DNA of 64,000 nt from CAVONB01 sp963697205 (GTDB lineage: Bacteria; Pseudomonadota; Alphaproteobacteria; Rhizobiales; Hyphomicrobiaceae). The position numbers and the translations under genes were made by a program. Of the stretch, positions 45,131-55,747 are shown piece after piece. The stretch spans positions 186,001 through 250,000 of the forward strand of contig CAVONB010000010.1 in assembly GCA_963697205.1 (NCBI GenBank), read 5' to 3'. The stretch's first letter is position 1. Every line of letters begins with the position of its first letter. The notes beneath the pieces are model-generated. The model was not told the DNA's origin, ran no database searches, and worked only from the letters and a program-made list of their open reading frames with translations.

Positions 45131-46009
45131 TCACAGTCGCAGATTGATGAGAATGGCGCCGCCGACCGTCAGCAGCGCCCCCGTCGGTACGCGCCAGGTG
45201 ATGAACTCCACCCGGCGCAGGAATATGAGCGCGAGCGCGACCGTGATCAGCGGCGACGTCTGGATCAGGGGAATGATGCGGAAGACTTCGCCGCGCTGCA
45301 GGGCCGCGGCAAAGAAGACCTGACCGGCGGTCCCCACGAGCCCGACCAGCAGGAACGGCTTCCACGCGCGCTGGACACCCTCGCGGATGCGCTCGCGCAT
45401 GAAGAACACGGTGTAGAGGGCGGTGACGGCGAGCGCGGCGACCATGCCGACGAACGTGCCGGCCAGCGAATTGGGAAACGCCGGCAGCGCCTTTCGCCAC
45501 AGCACCGCACCCAGGCCCGAAAACACCGCGGCCGCCAACGGCCACAGCGCGTCGATGCGCCGCCACCGCCCCTGGGTCTTGCCCGACGACAACAGCCCGA
45601 TGCCCGTCACGATCAGCAGCACGCCGCCGAGCTGGTACCACGCCGGCTGCTCGCCCAGCACCGCGATGGCCAGGATCGTAGCGAATAGCGGAGAGCTGCC
45701 CTTGATCGGCGCCGCCCGCGCGACCCCGATCCGCGCGATGCCGAACATGAAGAAGATGGAGAACAGTCCCGGATTGAGCACGCCGGCGGCCGCGATCCAC
45801 AGGTAATGCTCGCCATAGGCGGGAAACCGCACGCCCGCGGCCACCGCCAGCACGCCGAGCGCCACCACGCCGACCAGCCGCGACATGGTCGCGCCGACGA
45901 AGGGATCGGTGTGCTGCAGGCCGGAACGCATGCCCATGTCCGCGCAAGCAAAGGCGAACGCGGCGGCCATGGCGAACATGAACGCGATATCCAGGGTCAC
46001 GGCATTCAT
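45131..46009 (-). CDS. EamA/DMT family transporter
   Basis: 292 residues with ten hydrophobic helices in two EamA repeats, the standard drug/metabolite transporter layout. Typical segments are AVLGEQPAWYQLGGVLLIVT in the first repeat and EVFRIIPLIQTSPLITVALA plus VEFITWRVPTGALLTVGGAI in the second. Start at 46009 (MNAVTLDIAFMFAMAAAFA). Substrate unknown; members export amino acids, sugars or drugs. It is convergent with the exported Cys-patterned gene and lies before the tRNA-Thr gene, which is on the other strand. Confidence 0.85.
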   Translation of the reverse strand: MNAVTLDIAFMFAMAAAFAFACADMGMRSGLQHTDPFVGATMSRLVGVVALGVLAVAAGVRFPAYGEHYLWIAAAGVLNPGLFSIFFMFGIARIGVARAAPIKGSSPLFATILAIAVLGEQPAWYQLGGVLLIVTGIGLLSSGKTQGRWRRIDALWPLAAAVFSGLGAVLWRKALPAFPNSLAGTFVGMVAALAVTALYTVFFMRERIREGVQRAWKPFLLVGLVGTAGQVFFAAALQRGEVFRIIPLIQTSPLITVALALIFLRRVEFITWRVPTGALLTVGGAILINLRL

Positions 46010-46220
46010 GTGCGCTCGTCCGGTGTCGGCGAAAGGTGAGGGGGGCCAATTTGCCTGAACCGGACGCTGAGCCGCGCCGCGCGTTCAGAAGGTTACGGCC
46101 CCCGATTTTGCTTGGGCCCGGCTGTGCCTGGGACGATGGCTGTCCCCAGCCGGCATCCTCGCCCCACCTGGCGACTTGCAATCCGGCGGGGCTCGGTTTA
46201 TCCCTGCCCGCCAGAGGTTC

Positions 46221-46295
46221 GCCGATGTAGCTCAGTGGTAGAGCATCCGCTTCGTAAGCGGGTGGCCGGGGGTTCAAATCCCTCCATCGGCACCA
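46221..46295 (+). tRNA. tRNA-Thr (anticodon CGT), CCA encoded
   Basis: Acceptor stem GCCGATG pairs with CATCGGC. The D-arm is GCTCAGTGGTAGAGC. The anticodon arm TCCGC-TTCGTAA-GCGGG has CGT at positions 34-36. The T-arm is GGGGG-TTCAAAT-CCCTC. The discriminator A is followed by an encoded CCA. CGT reads ACG, a common Thr codon in this GC-rich genome. Confidence 0.95.
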
Positions 46296-46306
46296 CTTTT
46301 CCCCGC

Positions 46307-47224
46307 CTACCCTACATCCCGCTTCGCTGGATCGAAGCCAAACAGCTTCTCCGGGTTGTCGACCAGGATTTTGTGGCGGATCGCCGCGTCGGGCACCCAG
46401 TCGAGCAGCTGATCAAGCAGGTCGATGTCGTTGACCATGGGCTTGAAGTACTGCGGGTGCGGCCAGTCCGTGCCCCACAGCATGCGGTCAGGCGCGGTCG
46501 CGACGAGCTTCTGGACGAACGGCTTGATGTCGTCGAACGGGAAGTTCTCCTGCTTCGAGGGCCGGGGCGACAGCTTGATCCAGCAGCGCCCGGTCTGCAG
46601 GCAGTCGAGCAGGAAGCGCATGTCCGGCCCTTCGAGCCCTTGCTCGGTCCTGACGCCCCCGGTGTGCTCGATCACGAAGTTGCCGGGCGAAGCCAGGATC
46701 TTCGGTTTCCAGTGCTCGGTGTGCTCGCCGTGGATCAGCCAGTGCACCTGCCAGCCGTGCTCGGCCACGCGGGCGACGAGCCGGTCGTTGATCTCCTTCT
46801 CCAGCCGCCACGTCAGCCGGTAGCCGACCGTCCCGGCCTTCGTCAGGATCTGCAGTTCCGTGTCGGTGATGCTGGCATCGGGGATCGCCACCGCGCGCAC
46901 GCGATCGGGCATCCGGCACTGCGCGTGCAGGAGCAACTGGTAGATGTTCTCATACATCATCGACTGCACGTGCAGCCCGCGCGAGAACCCGAGCGCCTTC
47001 TGCAAGGCGAGCCAGTCCTCGATCGTGGTGTCCTCGAACTGCAGGTGTGAGAACAGGTGCCCCGGCTTCATCGGATAGAGCTTCTGCGGCCCGATGAAGT
47101 GGAAATGCGTGTCGCACGCCCCCGGCGGCGCTTTCAGCTTCGGCGCCCGGTAGTCGCGCCGGATCGGCTGCGAGAACGGGCGGGTGTCGGGAGCGGCCGC
47201 CTTCGGCGGCGTCGGACTGGCCAT
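46307..47224 (-). CDS. Amidohydrolase, 2-pyrone-4,6-dicarboxylate hydrolase (LigI)-like
   Basis: 305 residues from ATG 47224 (MASPTPPKAAAPDTRPFS). The TIM-barrel amidohydrolase_2 landmarks are GACDTHFHFIGPQKLYP at the first strand (H-x-H), FVIEHTGG, and MLWGTDWPHPQYFK with the terminal metal Asp. The close resemblance is to lactonases of the LigI group and other dicarboxylate-lactone hydrolases of aromatic degradation. The frame extends upstream to 47302, but that part is not family-like. It is the only such gene here and has no pathway partner beside it. Substrate not assigned. Confidence 0.82.
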   Translation of the reverse strand: MASPTPPKAAAPDTRPFSQPIRRDYRAPKLKAPPGACDTHFHFIGPQKLYPMKPGHLFSHLQFEDTTIEDWLALQKALGFSRGLHVQSMMYENIYQLLLHAQCRMPDRVRAVAIPDASITDTELQILTKAGTVGYRLTWRLEKEINDRLVARVAEHGWQVHWLIHGEHTEHWKPKILASPGNFVIEHTGGVRTEQGLEGPDMRFLLDCLQTGRCWIKLSPRPSKQENFPFDDIKPFVQKLVATAPDRMLWGTDWPHPQYFKPMVNDIDLLDQLLDWVPDAAIRHKILVDNPEKLFGFDPAKRDVG

Positions 47225-47374
47225 GGGCTCTTTCCTCCAGGAGTGCCGGCGCCTTCGCGGGCACTGGCCTTGTTTGTATCGTAGGAAGCGTCTTCGACCC
47301 ATGAGCGGGCGTCAAGGGGCAACGACCACAGGCGTGTCATGCCAACGGTGCGGGGCGGTCGACGAGGTCGGCAG

Positions 47375-47443
47375 GCGCCACCTGCTAGCGCCACCTGCTA
47401 GCGCCACCTGCTAGCGCCACCTGCTAGCGCCACCTGCTAGCGC
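47375..47443. repeat. 13-bp tandem repeat, five copies plus a partial
   Basis: The unit GCGCCACCTGCTA is repeated five times without change from 47375 to 47439, followed by GCGC. The last CTA is the reverse complement of the TAG stop codon of the methyltransferase gene, so the array begins exactly at that stop and extends downstream of it. Perfect copies imply recent expansion. Confidence 0.9.
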
Positions 47444-48147
47444 TTGTGCGCACGCACATGTACGCCGAAGGCCAGCAGCTCCGACGATTGGCTCCCCGCC
47501 TTGCTGAAACGGGCGAGCGCGCCCAGAAACACCTTCCCCGCCAGATATTCCCAAAGTCTCAGGCCCGCGCCGGAATAGCGCTTGGCGATGCCGTCGACGC
47601 GCCGCACTTCCTGGGCAACGAACTCGAAGAAGTTACCGTTCATGTCGACTTCGTCGATGTCGAAACCGAGCTTCGGCAGGTGATGCTCGTAGAAGAACCG
47701 GTTGTAGCCCGTTGCGAAGTGATAGGGCGCAAAGTGCGTCAGACTGGCAAACGGCGCCGTGATGATGACCTGGCCTCCAGGTCGCAATAGACGCGCGAAC
47801 TCCTTGAGTGCTCCGGCGGGGTCGGGCAGATGCTCGAGGACTTCGACGCACAAAATGGCGTCGAAGGATGCGTCAGGCTCCGGAATGGCGGTGATGTCGC
47901 TGACGATGTCGAGCTTGGAATTGTCCCAGCTGCCGGTCTGCAGGCCCGACGCATCTCCCGAGCCGTCATATTGGCCGAAGTCTTGCGCGACGTAGGTCAG
48001 ATGCTTGCAGAAGCGCTCGTACTGGCGCTCGCCGGCACCGGCATCGAGTAGGCGGTGTCCGGCAGGCACGGCAGCCAGCGTCTTCTCCAGCCACGCTTCC
48101 CGTGCGTTCTTGTTGCCTTTTCCGACCTTGCCACTCGAAGACATCAC
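47437..48147 (-). CDS. Class I SAM-dependent methyltransferase
   Basis: 236 residues with the Rossmann methyltransferase fold. Motif I is HRLLDAGAGERQYERF, then DIVSDITAIPEPDASFDAIL (motif II/III region), CVEVLEHLPDPAGALKEFAR and LLRPGGQVIITAPF. The C-terminal helix is less conserved. The type is the Methyltransf_11/UbiE-like group, with a small-molecule or lipid-head acceptor possible; the acceptor is unknown. The gene starts immediately after the aspS stop (48148-48150) on the same strand, suggesting co-transcription. The stop is formed by the first copy of a 13-bp tandem array. Confidence 0.85.
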   Translation of the reverse strand: MMSSSGKVGKGNKNAREAWLEKTLAAVPAGHRLLDAGAGERQYERFCKHLTYVAQDFGQYDGSGDASGLQTGSWDNSKLDIVSDITAIPEPDASFDAILCVEVLEHLPDPAGALKEFARLLRPGGQVIITAPFASLTHFAPYHFATGYNRFFYEHHLPKLGFDIDEVDMNGNFFEFVAQEVRRVDGIAKRYSGAGLRLWEYLAGKVFLGALARFSKAGSQSSELLAFGVHVRAHKR

Positions 48148-50034
<1,887 letters not shown>

Positions 50035-50332
50035 GTCTGCCTTGCCCGGGGCTGCCGGGACCGTTCAAATCGCGTCGAATGAAGTCGCGGGAACAGCGCA
50101 TGCAGCCCGGCGAAAGTCAAGGTCGCGGCCGCCTCGCGCGCCTGCGGCCGCCGCGCCGCGCCGATGTCCCGCCACGAGCGCCTATCTTCGTCCACACCCT
50201 GGCCCCAACACGGGTCGCGACCCTGGCCCGCGCCGCCGGTCCGGCGGCCGGATGCGCCCCACCTTGCACCCACCGCCGCTGGCCTGCATATGTGGCCGCC
50301 GACACATCACGTTGCCTCGAGAGGAAGCCGAG

Positions 50333-51154
<822 letters not shown>

Positions 51155-51298
51155 ACGGGACGTCTGTCACACTGCGCGCCACCCATCGCCGCGCCTGCCG
51201 ATACGGGCGGCCATTTGCGCAGAGGCCCGCGATCTGCTTGCGGGCTAACGGCTGCTTGGCATATTGTCCCGCCAGCGTCCAACGGCCTTGGTGGTCCG

Positions 51299-51326
51299 CT
51301 CCCCGGAGGGGAGTCGCGACGATCAA
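51299..51326. repeat. 28-bp direct repeat, copy 1, with a small hairpin
   Basis: Contains CTCCCCGGAGGGGAG, a six-base-pair stem (CTCCCC/GGGGAG) on a three-base loop, followed by TCGCGACGATCAA. It matches copy 2 (51370-51397) at 26 of 28 positions. Both lie between the enoyl-CoA hydratase stop and the tRNA-Gly gene. Confidence 0.75.
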
Positions 51327-51356
51327 TGTAAAGGTGTCACGGTCGCGTCTTGCGGA

Positions 51357-51397
51357 TCGTCCCGGCCGGCTCCCCGGAGGGAAGTCGGGACGATCAA
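51357..51397. repeat. 28-bp direct repeat, copy 2, within an 8-bp-arm inverted repeat
   Basis: The repeat unit at 51370-51397 lies inside an inverted repeat with arms TCGTCCCG (51357-51364) and CGGGACGA (51386-51393). It is nine bases before the 5' end of the tRNA-Gly gene. No U-run follows, so it does not look like a simple terminator. Confidence 0.7.
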
Positions 51398-51405
51398 ATA
51401 AGAAT

Positions 51406-51479
51406 GCGGGTGTAGTTCAATGGTAGAACGGCAGCTTCCCAAGCTGCATACGAGGGTTCGATTCCCTTCACCCGCTCCA
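51406..51479 (+). tRNA. tRNA-Gly (anticodon CCC), CCA encoded
   Basis: Acceptor stem GCGGGTG pairs with CACCCGC. The D-arm is GTTCAATGGTAGAAC. The anticodon arm GCAGC-TTCCCAA-GCTGC places CCC at 34-36. The T-arm is GAGGG-TTCGATT-CCCTT. The discriminator T is followed by an encoded CCA (to 51479). Confidence 0.95.
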
Positions 51480-51599
51480 CTTGCTTTTCACGCCTCTTCC
51501 TTCATCTCCGTTCCCATACAAAAAGACCGGCCCCGCTTGTCGAGACCGGCCTGAGGCGTCGCATGGCGCGACGGGGGAGATCTTGAAGTCCTGGGCAAA

Positions 51600-51872
51600 T
51601 CAGCCCTGATTGATGTTCAGCCCGCCGACGTAGTCGTCGACCTCGCGGGTCAGCCGCGAAACGCTGACGCGCTCCTCGCGCGCAAACAGGTCCGCGATCC
51701 AGCTGTGTTCGAGAGGGCCAACCGCATCGTCGATCCGCACGCTGTGGATGCAGGCGCCCGACTTCATCACGCGGATCACTGCGGCGCCGTCCACCAGCTT
51801 GGCCCGGATCTCCAGATCGGCCTCGTCGAAGCTCAGGCACTGGCTCTTGGTTGCGGGCTGGATCTGCTGCAT
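51600..51872 (-). CDS. Small hypothetical protein
   Basis: 90 residues (MQQIQPATKSQCLSFDEADL...). The charged and hydrophobic alternation and segments RAKLVDGAAVIRVMKSGAC and EERVSVSRLTREVDDYVGGL suggest a small folded alpha/beta protein. I do not recognise the family. No signal peptide. It is divergent from the ScfR-like regulator gene at 52055, so the two share a regulatory region and the regulator could control it. Confidence 0.6.
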   Translation of the reverse strand: MQQIQPATKSQCLSFDEADLEIRAKLVDGAAVIRVMKSGACIHSVRIDDAVGPLEHSWIADLFAREERVSVSRLTREVDDYVGGLNINQG

Positions 51873-52054
51873 GACGACCTCTCTGCTTGGGTTCTCGGCG
51901 CCGGGTGCTGGCCCGCTCGCCTAACCGTCATGGTGAACATAACGACGTTCGCAGCCCTGTCAGCACAAAACGGGTAAATGTGTTGCTTGTGGCTGAAACT
52001 ATATCTATAATATGTAAACTTGTAAAATTTTGCCACAATGCCGGCGGAGGCCCC
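51873..52054. promoter_or_regulatory. A+T-rich divergent regulatory region before the ScfR/RamB-like gene
   Basis: Unusually A+T-rich for this genome between 51950 and 52040, with CTATATCTATAATATGTAAA and TTGTAAAATTTTGCCAC. The TATAAT at about 52010 is a good -10 candidate for the rightward regulator gene. RamB-type proteins bind short TTTGCAAA-like sites; ACTTGTAAAATTTTGC is a rough match, so autoregulation is possible. Confidence 0.45.
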
Positions 52055-53462
52055 GTGAACAAGACCCTGATCGGACCGCGCCTGCGCCAGCTCCGGCGCG
52101 AGCACAAGCAGACCCAGGCTCAGATGGCCCGCGCGCTGGGTGTCTCTACCGCCTACGTCAACCTGCTGGAGAACAACCAGCGCAGCCTGTCCGTCCAGAT
52201 GCTGATGACGCTGTCGGACGTCTACGGTGTCGACTGGCGCGACCTCGTCGCCGACGATACCTCCAACCGCCTCGCCGACTTGCGCAATGCCTTGCGCGAT
52301 CCATTCTTCGGGGAAGGCGTGCCCGACCTGCAGGAGTTGCGCGCCGCCCTCGACCACGCCCCGCGCCTCGTCGAGAGTTTCCTGCGCCTCTACGCCAGCC
52401 ATCGCACGGCGCTGCAGAAGATGATGCGGCTCGGCAGCGAGCGCATGCCCGACGACTTTTTCTCGTCCACGCCCGAGACCCTGATCCACGACTTCTTCCG
52501 CAACCACTCCAACCATTTCGACGCGCTTGAGACGGCGGCCGAGGCGATGCGCGCTGAAGCGCCCTGCGAGGCCGACGAGGTCTATCCCACACTGAAGGCG
52601 CACCTGCGCGACAAGCATGGGATTGCCGTACGCACAGCCTCCATCGAGGAAATGAGCGAGACGTTGCGCTACTACGACCGCAAGGCGCGCGTCGTGCAGC
52701 TCTCCGAGGCGCTCGATTTGCAGAACCGCGCGTTCCAGCTGGCGCATGTGCTCTGCCTGGTCGAGTTCCAGCACGTGCTCGACGAGTTTGACGGCCGACA
52801 TCGGCATCGCCTCGGAGGCGGGCATCGCGCGCTGCCACGTCGAGCTTGCCAACTACTTCGCCGCAGCCTTCCTGATGCCCTATCAGCCATTCTACGAGAC
52901 CGCCGAGCGCACCCGCTACGACGTCGACCGCATCGCCGCCGCGTTCGGCGTCTCCTTCGAGCAGGTCTGCCACCGCCTGACGACGTTGCAGCGCGAGGGC
53001 GCGCGCGGCGTGCCGTTCTTCTTCCTGCGCGTCGACAAGGCCGGCAACGTCACCAAGCGCTTCAACGCCACGACGTTCAATCTCGCCGAATACGGCGGCG
53101 CCTGTCCGGTCTGGAACATCCACATCGCGTTTCGCACGCCCGGCGTGATCCTGCCGCAGTTCGTCGAGCTGCCCGACGGCGAGCGCTTCTTCACCATCAG
53201 CCGCACCGCCAACCGCCCGGTCTTCAGCCGCGACACGCAGGACCGCCGCCTGGCGCTCGCACTGGGATGCGAGCTGCGGCACGCGCAGCGCATCGGCTAC
53301 GCCGCGCCGTTCAATCTGGACGATGAGAACCTGTTCAGTCCGATCGGCATCAGTTGCCACCTGTGTCCGCGCCAGGCCTGCTCGCAGCGCGCCCACCAGC
53401 CGCTCTTCATCGAACTGCCCATCGACACCTCCCGCCGCGGCAACACCCGGTATGAGAGCTGA
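52055..53462 (+). CDS. Short-chain-fatty-acyl transcriptional regulator, ScfR/MccR/RamB-like XRE family (frameshifted)
   Basis: Starts at GTG 52055 (MNKTLIGPRLRQLRREHKQT) behind GGCGGAGG. The N-terminal XRE helix-turn-helix (residues ~8-62) reads QAQMARALGVSTAYVNLLEN. The IrrE/DUF955 region and a C-terminal DUF2083 domain follow. An extra T near 52788 breaks the frame after HVLDE; the restored reading is LTADIGIASEAGIARCHVEL, running intact to 53462, for about 469 residues. The metalloprotease-like part has no HExxH (HVELANYFAAAFLMPY instead). The C-terminal ISCHLCPRQACSQR gives a CxxCxxxxC motif. Relatives sense acyl-CoA and control glyoxylate or methylcitrate genes. Confidence 0.85.
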
Positions 53463-53735
53463 GGCGCGAGGCAGGTGGATTTGGAGCAGCCGGCAACGCC
53501 GGACCTGGTACGACGCACCAAGTCGGTCGCGATTGAGCCTAAACGGACTCGTTGCCGAGCCTGCAATGCTGGTGTTGCAGTCCGGCGCTACTATGTACGC
53601 GGCTGAATAGGCGCTGCAAAAATCCCGCGCCCTATCAGCCAGCGCACCGACAGGGGGCGCAATGGCTCGGGTTCAACAGACTGATGCTCCGGCTGCACGA
53701 CTCAGCGTCAATCTGATCCAAGGTTCTCAAAGGCT
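53463..53735. other. Intergenic region, nothing recognised
   Basis: Between the ScfR-like regulator and the small minus-strand gene. No open frame with a family-like product, no tRNA, and no clear terminator hairpin were found. Base composition begins to fall toward lower GC here and continues into the winged-helix gene. Confidence 0.4.
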
Positions 53736-53951
53736 CTACTCCGCAGGCGCAGGCTGAGCTTTCCGCTCCTCCACCGTAGGCCGGTGGGTCAGCCGCTCGA
53801 CCATTCGGATCAGGAGCGTCCACGGATATGCCGCGACCGTACGAAACGCCAAGCGCGTCGTCTCCGCATGCAGGGTCCGAGCGATCGCAGCATAGTGGTC
53901 AATGTCAATCGACCCATCTGCGCGGCGACGAATTTCGGTGTTGTTGTTCAT
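53736..53951 (-). CDS. Small conserved-type hypothetical protein
   Basis: 71 residues from ATG 53951 behind an ACGGAGG ribosome site. It reads MNNNTEIRRRADGSIDIDHY, then a basic helix (RLAFRTVAAYPWTLLIRMVE) and ends TVEERKAQPAPAE. Alphaproteobacteria have many small proteins with an R-R-A-D-G-S-I-D-x-x-x-Y lead whose function I do not know. It is divergent from the winged-helix/hydrolase gene at 54040, with 88 bases between the starts. Confidence 0.6.
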   Translation of the reverse strand: MNNNTEIRRRADGSIDIDHYAAIARTLHAETTRLAFRTVAAYPWTLLIRMVERLTHRPTVEERKAQPAPAE

Positions 53952-54039
53952 GGCTACCTCCGTCGTTGGATGACAATGGAAGCCTAGGCTGCGAGACTGA
54001 GCTCCGCTTGAAGGCGCTCTCCATTCGCCTTCAGAAGTC

Positions 54040-55251
54040 ATGGATTATTCTTCAGATTGGTCAAAGGCAGTGCTGTACCGGTTCGGCGAATACGCGCTTG
54101 ATACCCAGAGCTACACGCTCCAGCGCGCCGGAGTGGTGGTGCCGCTCGAGCCGCAAGTGTTCAGTGTGCTCCTCTATCTCATGAAAAATCGTGATCGCGT
54201 GGTCTCAAGGGACGACCTAGTCGAGGCAGTCTGGGACGGCCGCGTCGTGTCGGACGCTGCCATAAGCAGTCGGATTAGCTCCGTTCGCCAAGCGGTCGGC
54301 GATAACGGAAAGGATCAAACCGTCATAAAGACCATCCCACGTCGTGGATTTCGGTTCGTCCTCCCGGTTGACGCGCCTCAGGCGCAGCCAAAGATCGACC
54401 TACCTGTCAAAAGTCCTCAGACCGTCAGCTATTGCGCGACCCCCGATGGGCTCAGCTTGGCGTACTCGGTTTCAGGAGGCGGACCCGTCCTGCTCAAGAC
54501 CGCGAATTGGATCAATCATCTGGAGCATGACTGGGGCAGCCCAATGTGGGCGCCCCTTTTTCACGAGCTGGCTTCATACCGCAAACTCCTGCGCTATGAC
54601 TCCCGAGGAGTCGGGCTATCGGATTGGAACGCGAAGGAAATAACGTTTGAGCGTTTAGTAACCGATCTTGAGGCAGTCATCGCAGCGAGTGGAGTGTCAG
54701 AATTTGCGCTTCTTGGCATCTCCCAAGGCGCTGCGGTCGCGATCGACTATGCGGTGCGAAATCCAGATCGCGTCACACATCTCATTCTATGGGGTGGCTT
54801 CTCTCGCGGACGCTGCAAGCGTGGAAACCCAGAAGACGTTGCCGAGAGCGAAGCTTTCACAACGCTGATCCGCCAGGGTTGGGGTAAGGAGAACTCTCCG
54901 TTCCGACAGATGTTCGCAGCGCTCTATCTGCCAGAGGCGAATGACGAGCAGATCCGTTGGTGGACAGACATGCAGCGGGTAGCAACATCGCCGGACAACG
55001 CAGCACGGCTGCGCGAAGAGATCGACAATCTCGACGTCTCCGACCAACTTTCGAAAATTCAAACTCCAACGCTGATACTGCATTCGGAACGGGAAGCCGT
55101 AGCTCCGATCTCGGAAGCTCGCTTTATGGCCGCGAGGATTCCTGACGCTAGGTTTGTATCGCTGGATAGCGCCAACCACCTCGTGCTTCATCAAGAGCCC
55201 GCATGGCAGCACGCGGTCAGTGAGATCCGGACATTCTTGGGCGAAAGCTGA
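54040..55251 (+). CDS. Winged-helix (OmpR/CadC-type) DNA-binding domain fused to an alpha/beta hydrolase
   Basis: 403 residues. The N-terminal Trans_reg_C winged helix occupies residues ~10-110 (FGEYALDTQSYTLQRAGVVV, SRDDLVEAVWDGRVVSDAAI, KTIPRRGFRFVLP). There is no receiver domain. Residues ~130-403 form an alpha/beta hydrolase: LLRYDSRGVGLSDW, nucleophile Ser in LLGISQGAAVAIDYAV, and His in LDSANHLVLHQE. The acid position reads LHSEREAVAPI, where relatives usually have Asp. Codon use and local GC are visibly lower than in the neighbours, which suggests transfer. It could be a one-component sensor whose hydrolase domain binds or cleaves a small signal. Confidence 0.85.
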   Translation: MDYSSDWSKAVLYRFGEYALDTQSYTLQRAGVVVPLEPQVFSVLLYLMKNRDRVVSRDDLVEAVWDGRVVSDAAISSRISSVRQAVGDNGKDQTVIKTIPRRGFRFVLPVDAPQAQPKIDLPVKSPQTVSYCATPDGLSLAYSVSGGGPVLLKTANWINHLEHDWGSPMWAPLFHELASYRKLLRYDSRGVGLSDWNAKEITFERLVTDLEAVIAASGVSEFALLGISQGAAVAIDYAVRNPDRVTHLILWGGFSRGRCKRGNPEDVAESEAFTTLIRQGWGKENSPFRQMFAALYLPEANDEQIRWWTDMQRVATSPDNAARLREEIDNLDVSDQLSKIQTPTLILHSEREAVAPISEARFMAARIPDARFVSLDSANHLVLHQEPAWQHAVSEIRTFLGES

Positions 55252-55746
55252 AGGAAGTGCTGGTCACACCCTGATGGCATCCGCCAGCTCTTCTTCGTGT
55301 TCAATGTCTTTGACAACTTCGAAGAGCCTTCCCGATGGTCGTCCCGACAAGCGGCCACAGTGGTCGGTCTATGTTGGAAAGCGGCCAGTGCTTGAACGCA
55401 TCGGCAATCTACCCCTGAGCCTCTGCTGGTGGACAGAGGCGTGACCCTTTGAGATTTGACGTCCCAAAAACATGCGAGGTCTGAGCGTCCACCGACATCA
55501 CTGGCAACAATGGGCCCACCGCGTCGAAGGCCGGCATCGATGCACCAAAGGTCCGAGGCCGCGAGCGCGGCCCGGCCGGCAGGCCGCGCTCGCGCAGGCG
55601 CCACGCGCCGTGAGCGGCAAACAGGAAGCCCGGCGAGTACACCCCCACTTCGGACCGCAGGCCCGAGGCCGCGACCGCGGCCCGGCGCGAGCGCCGCCCC
55701 AGCGGAGGCGCCGCGCTGCCTCTGGCAGCGCGATCCGCGCCGTGAG
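55252..55746. other. Intergenic region with GC-rich imperfect repeats
   Basis: 495 bases with no gene I can support. The left part (55252-55550) has the lower GC of the winged-helix gene and contains only short frames without family features. The right part is very GC-rich and holds two related segments ending in GCGCCGTGAGC (55552-55615 and 55672-55747). The second runs into the stop codon of the dehydrogenase gene. Confidence 0.5.
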
Positions 55747-55747
55747 C
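55552..55747. repeat. Two GC-rich imperfect direct repeats
   Basis: Copy A (55552-55615) and copy B (55672-55747) share CCGAGGCCGCGA, CGCGGCCCGGC and the 3' end CGCGCCGTGAGC, with different middle parts. Each can fold into GC-rich stems. Their position just after the minus-strand dehydrogenase gene would suit a transcript 3' end, but no U-run is present. Confidence 0.5.

Noticed and set aside
51525..51553. A terminator between tRNA-Gly and the small minus-strand gene (GACCGGCC repeats next to a T/A run)
   Set aside because: The two GACCGGCC copies are direct, not inverted, so no good stem forms; only a four-base GGCC pairing is possible.
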